Source: Planctomyces sp. (GTDB lineage Bacteria > Planctomycetota > Planctomycetia > Planctomycetales > Planctomycetaceae). From it: a stretch of 55,730 bases of DNA. The stretch lies in NCBI GenBank assembly GCA_005798445.1, contig SYJG01000518.1:1-55730 (forward strand). The letters run 5' to 3'. A program made the translations under genes and the position numbers. A model generated the notes under the pieces. That model worked only from the letters and a program-made list of their open reading frames with translations, made no database searches and was not told the origin of the DNA. Below, piece after piece: positions 52,201 to 55,730 of the stretch. How positions within the stretch are numbered: the first letter of the stretch is position 1; each line of letters starts with the position of its first letter.

Positions 52201-52651
52201 CCTCGTCGATTTCAGCAGCGACGTCGAGCAATGCTATGAACCGGGAGTCCAACTGCACGTCAACGAGCAACGCCAAATCACGGTTCTCAACGCCGACGGC
52301 ATGCAAGTGAAGACGTCTGCGGAGTTCCGTGCTCGTTGGGCCAAGCCGTGGTCGAAACTGACGCAGCATGTCGGCGCGTTTCAACTCCCCGCACAGTTGC
52401 CGGAGGCGTACACGACCGATTCGCACTTGATCGTGCTCGGCAGCAGCACGACCAGCCATGCCGTCGCCCTGTTGCAAGCCAGTGAGCTGCTGCCGCAGAT
52501 CGCCGACGAAAAATATCCCGGCCCCGGCGGAGCGTTGGTCAGTCTCTGTTGGAGTCCGTTCGCCGTCGAGAAGCATGCGATTGTGCTGGCCAGTTCCGAT
52601 CCCATCGGACTCAAGGAAGGCGTCGAAGCACTCACGAGACTGCTGAAATGA
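49274..52651 (+). CDS. very large exported protein, possibly glycoside-hydrolase-like
   Basis: A 1125-residue protein with a signal peptide (residues 1-22). An Ig-like N-terminal part (about 25-115) is followed by a likely TIM-barrel-like region with TLDEPGLGWG (about 235), then a flavodoxin-like segment (ITEHLKKFTDAGGRIVVDKN, about 545) as in beta-galactosidase trimerisation domains. Several beta-rich domains end the protein. I cannot confirm an enzymatic class. Residues 690-712 (LPPLPLGEGRGVG) come from a repetitive palindrome. ATG 49274 gives the signal peptide; the frame extends upstream over msrA and that part is not coding. Confidence 0.75.
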   Translation: MLRSFSVAAAVFASCFAPLSAAELLFPQERQAFYSHEAIELAVTGLPEGSKAVVELVPTRAAVAPMSFDVIGKTGTTTVEVTSGSLAPDVYVVKLDGKETGKLTISSGVIDSTLLVSQTANLNELKAGGANFFLGNAFSFGRLNPQQDGPSLAPRGTKTIGMRVFEDAIAANLPTVVYMYWTGYVTHKPFGSMKSWAAPEMNDSMRLLSFHTSQRVRRFSSNILSIGTLDEPGLGWGKTPAGGTASGFPDWDEQAWYEQRGWQFTDNPASRADADWLKYMTIRCEILKDCQRQARRDLKTPWPQATFSTDLYAPHAIMDGTDPLNQEVNDIPSSHVFVDWGIDRLGAYSGVQLEKSHDPTSRMAHAMNGQLFGDPVAPPQQTYAYRAAMNGMLAAGLTSNWWLNTGAMKPADLAEVNNAAKKIGPVLKETMFTGHDVAVLWSFTELAMREKDLTLKESSKKSGEQIKLMIASLPENTALKGKEIDINAYNIGGDYKEAVLTAHYALARAGFPAQIIHERTLPYGALKTITTLVIVGQTHALPDTITEHLKKFTDAGGRIVVDKNSTVKFDNAIVADVDLKGLSYRWSVLFLQDAKSFKTPREASLFQTNHFMDEPVRNAVAPLKAAMRKTASKPWAETDSTELLIEHQRGGEGTILLAINGYEELPAIADDKKYPIYNYTSYSPKFALQLPPLPLGEGRGVGANPQSTPVVFTLEGPNFDRSSELADPAAPIAAKFEPGEMKVYFVAPRKPEGIAVAATVHNGVLAIEATLKRLSMPWPIVVSITDPIGHELFRVNRSTNLTGKFHETFPLGANAPSGDYVVKLTSVVANLAGETKVAHQSKTRTSRAVANVRVFDAERLKDFLLTKPEIIVATHADTPADVVRLLTDRLAIAGLKVTVKPESDVLRKVAYPRVWNPYAKVFTVSKTKEPTAAKIDKEITLGVAANGSFTAKTTDGQDVSNDWRQPNARITIVGEGLVDFSSDVEQCYEPGVQLHVNEQRQITVLNADGMQVKTSAEFRARWAKPWSKLTQHVGAFQLPAQLPEAYTTDSHLIVLGSSTTSHAVALLQASELLPQIADEKYPGPGGALVSLCWSPFAVEKHAIVLASSDPIGLKEGVEALTRLLK
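51344..51398. repeat. planctomycete repeat inserted in the large exported protein gene
   Basis: CCCTCTCCC (51346-51354) pairs with GGGAGAGGG (51358-51366), followed by CCGGGGTGTGGG. This word family occurs widely between planctomycete genes. Here it is translated, in frame, as LPPLPLGEGRGVG. Confidence 0.75.
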
Positions 52652-52811
52652 TTCGAAATGGCTGGCCAATATCGTCATTCGGATGGTTGGTATCAACCGC
52701 CCCATTTGAAACATTGGCCTGCCCTGCACACGGCCGATGAATCATGGCCAGAGTTCTACGAGGCAGATATCCTCCGGCCACACATCCCCATCACTTCAAG
52801 GAGCATTCGTC

Positions 52812-53870
52812 ATGTCGACTCCGCTGCAATCGCTCATCGCATCTGGCACGAAATTGTGGCTCGACAGCATTGATCCCGACTTGGTGCGGCTCAATCGCGA
52901 GCAAGGGGCGACGGGAGCGACGTCGAATCCGATCATCGTGTCGGACCTCATCAAGACAGGACGGTTCGACGATCGGCTGGCAGCGTTGATGAAGCAAGGA
53001 CTGGACGACGAAGCGATCGCGTGGCAGGTGACCGATCAGTTGGTGCGCGGTGCTCAAGAGGTGTTCGCGCCTGTGTGGGCGGAGACTTGTGGCAACGACG
53101 GCTACGTTTCGTTCGAGCTGGACCCGCTGTTGGAAGACGCCGCTTGCACGCTGAGCCTGCCGGACAAGATCGCTCGGTACGTTGAACTCGGCAAGAAATG
53201 GGCGGCAGGGCACACAAATCGGATGATCAAAGTCCCCGCGACTCCAGGAGGCCTGGGTGCGTTGGAAAAACTGGCGGCGGCAGGAATCACGCTGAACGTC
53301 ACACTGATCTTTTCGGGACGCCAGTATCACGCGGCTCGTGAGGCGGTGTGGCGTGGTGCTCAGCGGCGGAAGTCGCTCGACGGGTTCAAGTCGGTCTACA
53401 GCATCTTCGTCAGCCGCATTGACGTGTACACGAAGCAAAAGGTCTCGCCGTTGTCGGTGGCCGCTCAGGGACAAGTCGGGCTGCTGAACGTGCAGCGGAT
53501 CTGGCAAGACAACGAACGCTGGTGGATCGACAAACGACTGCCGCTGAAACAAGAAATTATTTTCGCGAGCACCGGCACGAAAGACCCGGCCGAGTCGCCC
53601 GACAAGTACGTCGCCGCTCTGGCTGGCTCTGACATTCAAACGAATCCGCCCGCAACAAACGCCGCCGTGCAGGCAATGACCGGCAAAGTGTTCTCACGCC
53701 GCGTGGATCAAATGCCGCCCGCCGACATCGTCGCCGAAATCGATCGGCAGATCGATTTCACGAAGCTCGAAGAGACATTGATGTCCGAAGGACTTCAGAA
53801 GTTTGCCGACCCGCACAAGGCATTACTGAAACTGATTGGTGAAAAACGTCAGAGTTTGCAAAGTTCGTAG
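52812..53870 (+). CDS. tal: transaldolase
   Basis: Pentose-phosphate enzyme that transfers a dihydroxyacetone unit between sugar phosphates. The 352-residue protein starts with [18 protein letters not shown] and [13 protein letters not shown], the standard transaldolase N-terminus. The Schiff-base Lys is in [13 protein letters not shown] (about residue 138), and [14 protein letters not shown] follows. AAGGAG precedes ATG 52812. Because of length and the SNPIIV form it belongs to the longer, TalAB-distinct subgroup. It lies 160 bases after the large exported protein gene. Confidence 0.92.
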   Translation: MSTPLQSLIASGTKLWLDSIDPDLVRLNREQGATGATSNPIIVSDLIKTGRFDDRLAALMKQGLDDEAIAWQVTDQLVRGAQEVFAPVWAETCGNDGYVSFELDPLLEDAACTLSLPDKIARYVELGKKWAAGHTNRMIKVPATPGGLGALEKLAAAGITLNVTLIFSGRQYHAAREAVWRGAQRRKSLDGFKSVYSIFVSRIDVYTKQKVSPLSVAAQGQVGLLNVQRIWQDNERWWIDKRLPLKQEIIFASTGTKDPAESPDKYVAALAGSDIQTNPPATNAAVQAMTGKVFSRRVDQMPPADIVAEIDRQIDFTKLEETLMSEGLQKFADPHKALLKLIGEKRQSLQSS

Positions 53871-53936
53871 TCCGGACGCCCACGTCCGGACAAAGGCTTT
53901 GCGTTTCGACAGCCCGGACGTTTGCGTCCGGGCTAC
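53867..53936. repeat. two REP-like palindromes after transaldolase
   Basis: GTCCGGACG-CCCA-CGTCCGGAC (53870-53891) and AGCCCGGACG-TTTG-CGTCCGGGCT (53911-53934). The outer arms can also pair with each other. The transaldolase stop codon is inside the first arm. From 53937 to 54102 I see only a short open minus-strand frame without a start. Confidence 0.75.
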
Positions 53937-54102
53937 GCTTCATCGTCGTCGTCGAACAGCGAGAAGTGATTAGTCGCCAGCTCACCACCCGCGCTGCTCG
54001 GTCGGTCCTGTTCAACCCAGAGCCGATCATCGTCGTCAATTGACTTCGCCTATCAAACGATAAACTTTGAAAACGCCATGCCCAGTGAAACACCGTTTCG
54101 TG

Positions 54103-54765
54103 ATGTCGAAAAGCTCAGTGGCGAAGAGGGCGGCTTCACGAAGTCGTAAGCGGTTGGATCGTCCGTTCGATGTCGCCGTTTGGTCAGAAGCTGAGCGGCT
54201 CGTGAGCCAGTACCAAGTCATCCTGCACTTCGAGGATGACCTTTGGTACGGCCGCGGGTTGGAATTCCCAAAGGTGTTCGCCGATGGCGCGACCGCTGAC
54301 GAATGCGTAGCCGTGGCTCGGCAGGCGATGCAAGAGGTAGTCGCGTTTCTGATCGAGTCGGGCATACTGCGAAAACGGCCCGACTCGGAGTGTCAGGCTA
54401 CTCGGAAAAACCACTTCTCGGATCGCTGGTTGGCCGATCGTTGGCGTCGCTCCCGATTCGCAGACGATGCGAGCAACCGGCACGATGGACGACTCCACGG
54501 ATGGTTGTGCGCTTGGTTGCACACGACCTTTCGAAACCACCCCCTTTCAGGCGTTATCAACCGTTTCGCCGACACCGGCGGAGCCGTGTCCGACCCGTCT
54601 AGCCCTGCCTGCGGAGTTTCGAGCGAAGACGGCGGCGGACGTGCTGGCGTTGCTCAACGAACAACTGGAGACGTTGAGGCAAGACGCTTCTCTTGGCTCG
54701 GTCGAGCGGGCGAAGGGGGTGGGCTATCTGGCCGGCATCGCGTCGCGAGCCATCGAAGCGGGTGA
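54103..54765 (+). CDS. HicB-like antitoxin-type protein with foreign C-terminus
   Basis: Residues 1-95 match a HicB-like fold (YQVILHFEDDLWYGRGLEFP, then DGATADECVAVARQAMQEVV). HicB proteins neutralise the HicA RNase, but no hicA is visible upstream. After about residue 103 (54414) the sequence enters the tail of a decayed integrase read in the wrong frame, so the C-terminal 115 residues are not native. The usual C-terminal DNA-binding part is absent. Expression of a working protein is uncertain. Confidence 0.6.
   Translation: MSKSSVAKRAASRSRKRLDRPFDVAVWSEAERLVSQYQVILHFEDDLWYGRGLEFPKVFADGATADECVAVARQAMQEVVAFLIESGILRKRPDSECQATRKNHFSDRWLADRWRRSRFADDASNRHDGRLHGWLCAWLHTTFRNHPLSGVINRFADTGGAVSDPSSPACGVSSEDGGGRAGVAQRTTGDVEARRFSWLGRAGEGGGLSGRHRVASHRSG
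54415..54583 (+). pseudogene. integrase C-terminal remnant, plus orientation
   Basis: In one frame this reads APDSQTMRATGTMDDSTDGC and CTRPFE, parallel to APESQTMRAADTTDDAADFS and CTRPAE in the tail of the element A integrase. It is therefore a leftover of a related integrase, with all catalytic parts lost. It joins the truncated HicB-like gene to the element-edge genes. Confidence 0.6.
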
Positions 54766-54834
54766 CACGGCGGCACGATTGGAAGCGTTGGAGTCGATCT
54801 TGAAATCACGACCGAAGGAAAGGGCTGCCTGATG
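54584..54834 (+). pseudogene. 5'-truncated copy of the element-edge gene at 36202
   Basis: Matches residues 23-106 of the 106-residue protein at 36202-36522 (CPTRLALPAEFRAKTAADVL, then the RPKERAA end) with very few changes. The first 22 residues are replaced by integrase-tail sequence, with which it is in frame. The stop overlaps the start of the next gene, as in element B. Confidence 0.75.
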
Positions 54835-55431
54835 AACGTTGCGAACTTGTATGACCGGCTGAATGAGCAGGTGCGGGTTTCGGCGTTGTTGCTGGCGTTG
54901 GTGCGAGGCGATGACCTCGATATGCAACGGCTCAATGCGACCGCTCCGCAACGAAGCGAGCGGCGGTGGCATCATCACGACCGAGTACAAGCGGTTTGGA
55001 ACGTCTCGGCGACGGCGTGGGTTGAACAACTCACAACGCTGGCGAATCTGTGGCACGCTCAAGCGCGGTTGGCGAGGGTGACGGACAAGACCAAAGCCGA
55101 CGGCGAATCGCCCGATGCGGTGAGCGATGCCCTCGCCCGTGAGGTTCGTTTGTGGCGAGCGTTCGTCAACGTCTGCTGTTGGAAGCTGTCGCAGCATCAA
55201 GCGGCGTGGCGGATCGTTTGCGAGCGGCTGGGCATTGCGCCGGAGTTTCTCAACGAGTTCGGCGATTGCATCGCGCTGAAGCTCACCGAAGCTCGGCTTG
55301 CCGACAACAGGGCGACGGCGGAGACGGTGCGGCAAGAGTTGTCGGAGTTCGGTGAACTAGCGGGCGAAATGGCAACCGCCGACAGCATCGCGGCCGGTTG
55401 GCTCGACCTGTTCACGAAGCTGGAAGCCTGA
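54832..55431 (+). CDS. 199-residue element-edge protein (full-length copy)
   Basis: A helical protein of unknown function: MNVANLYDRLNEQVRVSALL at the start, WRAFVNVCCWKLSQHQAAWR in the middle. It is the full-length version of the 46-residue truncated frame at 36062-36202. Overlap with the upstream gene by ATGA is kept in both copies. This shows it is a resident gene of this element family and gives the expected full length. Confidence 0.65.
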   Translation: MNVANLYDRLNEQVRVSALLLALVRGDDLDMQRLNATAPQRSERRWHHHDRVQAVWNVSATAWVEQLTTLANLWHAQARLARVTDKTKADGESPDAVSDALAREVRLWRAFVNVCCWKLSQHQAAWRIVCERLGIAPEFLNEFGDCIALKLTEARLADNRATAETVRQELSEFGELAGEMATADSIAAGWLDLFTKLEA

Positions 55432-55714
55432 AAACGCCAAGGTACTACTTGGGGAGATGCGCAACGCGGGGCGTAAGCATGGCGCAGAAAACCGTATCAC
55501 CGGGCTGAAAAGTGGCGGCTACTACGTTGGCCAAGTTGCAGCGTGGCGTTGTCAAACCGAGGCGGATAGCACTGCGACTGCCCACCTAGTTTTCCGGTTC
55601 CCCAGCGGAATCTGTGAGTGAACAGCGTGTGAACGAAGGAGAGAAGCATCCTGGAGTGATCTCTGATAGGAATGATGTTGTTGACGACAATCATTTCGAC
55701 CGGGGAGTTCCAGG
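55432..55714. other. gene-free stretch with a terminal inverted repeat
   Basis: No credible gene. GCATCCTGGA (55646-55655) is repeated inverted as TCCAGGATGC (55709-55718), the second arm covering a possible start codon. This could be a structured leader or the left edge of an insertion sequence that continues past the window. Confidence 0.45.
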
Positions 55715-55730
55715 ATGCGACTGCAGACAT
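55715..55730 (+). CDS. possible start of a transposase, cut by the window end
   Basis: ATG 55715 with GGAG 8 bases upstream begins a frame reading MRLQT before the window ends. Some planctomycete transposases of the IS4-like group start in this way, and the inverted repeat just upstream would fit. Five residues are too few to be sure. Confidence 0.3.

Noticed and set aside
52658-52873. 71-residue plus-strand frame starting 7 bases after the large exported protein gene
   Set aside because: It overlaps the well-supported transaldolase start by more than 60 bases, has no ribosome site and no recognisable features.
53942-54050. Short acidic minus-strand frame ending in FDDDDEA
   Set aside because: It looks coding-like, but no start codon is available after the upstream stop and it is only about 36 codons, so at best an unidentifiable relic.
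53758-54093. 111-residue minus-strand frame over the transaldolase 3' end
   Set aside because: Composition is that of antisense to a real gene and REP palindromes; no family features.

Overview
The window is chromosomal DNA of a planctomycete-like bacterium (phylum Planctomycetota). This rests on the gene content, on palindromic repeats whose translated signatures (LTRSASEG, LPLGEGRG) I associate with planctomycete proteins, and on integrases that read into tRNA genes. No rRNA is present, so the species is open.

Region 1 (1-5521) is the front part of a Tad/Flp pilus locus: pilin, prepilin peptidase, CpaB, secretin and the CpaE/TadZ ATPase. The TadA motor and TadB/C platform are not in the window. 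Region 2 (5522-6115) is packed with short palindromes and a 13-bp tandem repeat. Region 3 (6116-13022) is host metabolism: an S46 exopeptidase, a CBS-domain protein, a PLP decarboxylase translationally coupled to a flippase-like membrane protein, and a DUF4432 sugar-epimerase-fold protein.

Region 4 (13147-about 44255) is a tandem array of integrative elements in a tRNA-Asp(GTC) gene. The intact tRNA is at 13147-13220; its 3' part recurs at 26538-26596 and 36796-36846. Each copy is followed by its own intrinsic terminator and by an integrase gene (intact, intact, decayed) that reads backwards into the tRNA sequence. Element A (13.2-26.6 kb) has a replication module (integrase, HTH protein, prim-pol) and one large cargo operon: DUF2997, radical-SAM activase, HEAT/WD40 protein, Ycf46-like AAA ATPase, DUF1257, GrpE-like and Hsp70-like proteins. 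This operon is the best candidate here for an undescribed system. Element B (26.5-36.8 kb) carries a second integrase, a Fic protein, a replication module (RecA/DnaB-type ATPase, AEP primase, DUF669-like remnant), a Hanks kinase with a zinc ribbon, and a complete PvuII-like restriction-modification system (divergent M, then C and R). Element C (36.8-44.3 kb) holds a damaged integrase and a type I restriction locus: HsdR with an internal deletion, DUF1016 nuclease, KilA-N, HsdS, a RhuM-GxxExxY chimera and a truncated HsdM.

Region 5 (44529-46804) is a small decayed insertion in a tRNA-Phe gene, bounded by a 41-bp copy of the tRNA 3' end and filled with HsdR, HsdM and HsdS fragments plus a 2.4-copy tandem repeat. 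Region 6 (46883-53870) is host sequence: a small HTH protein, a PQQ-repeat protein, MsrA, a very large exported protein and transaldolase. Region 7 (54103-55730) is the edge of another element remnant (HicB-like protein, integrase tail, a copy of the element B right-end genes) and the first codons of a possible transposase.
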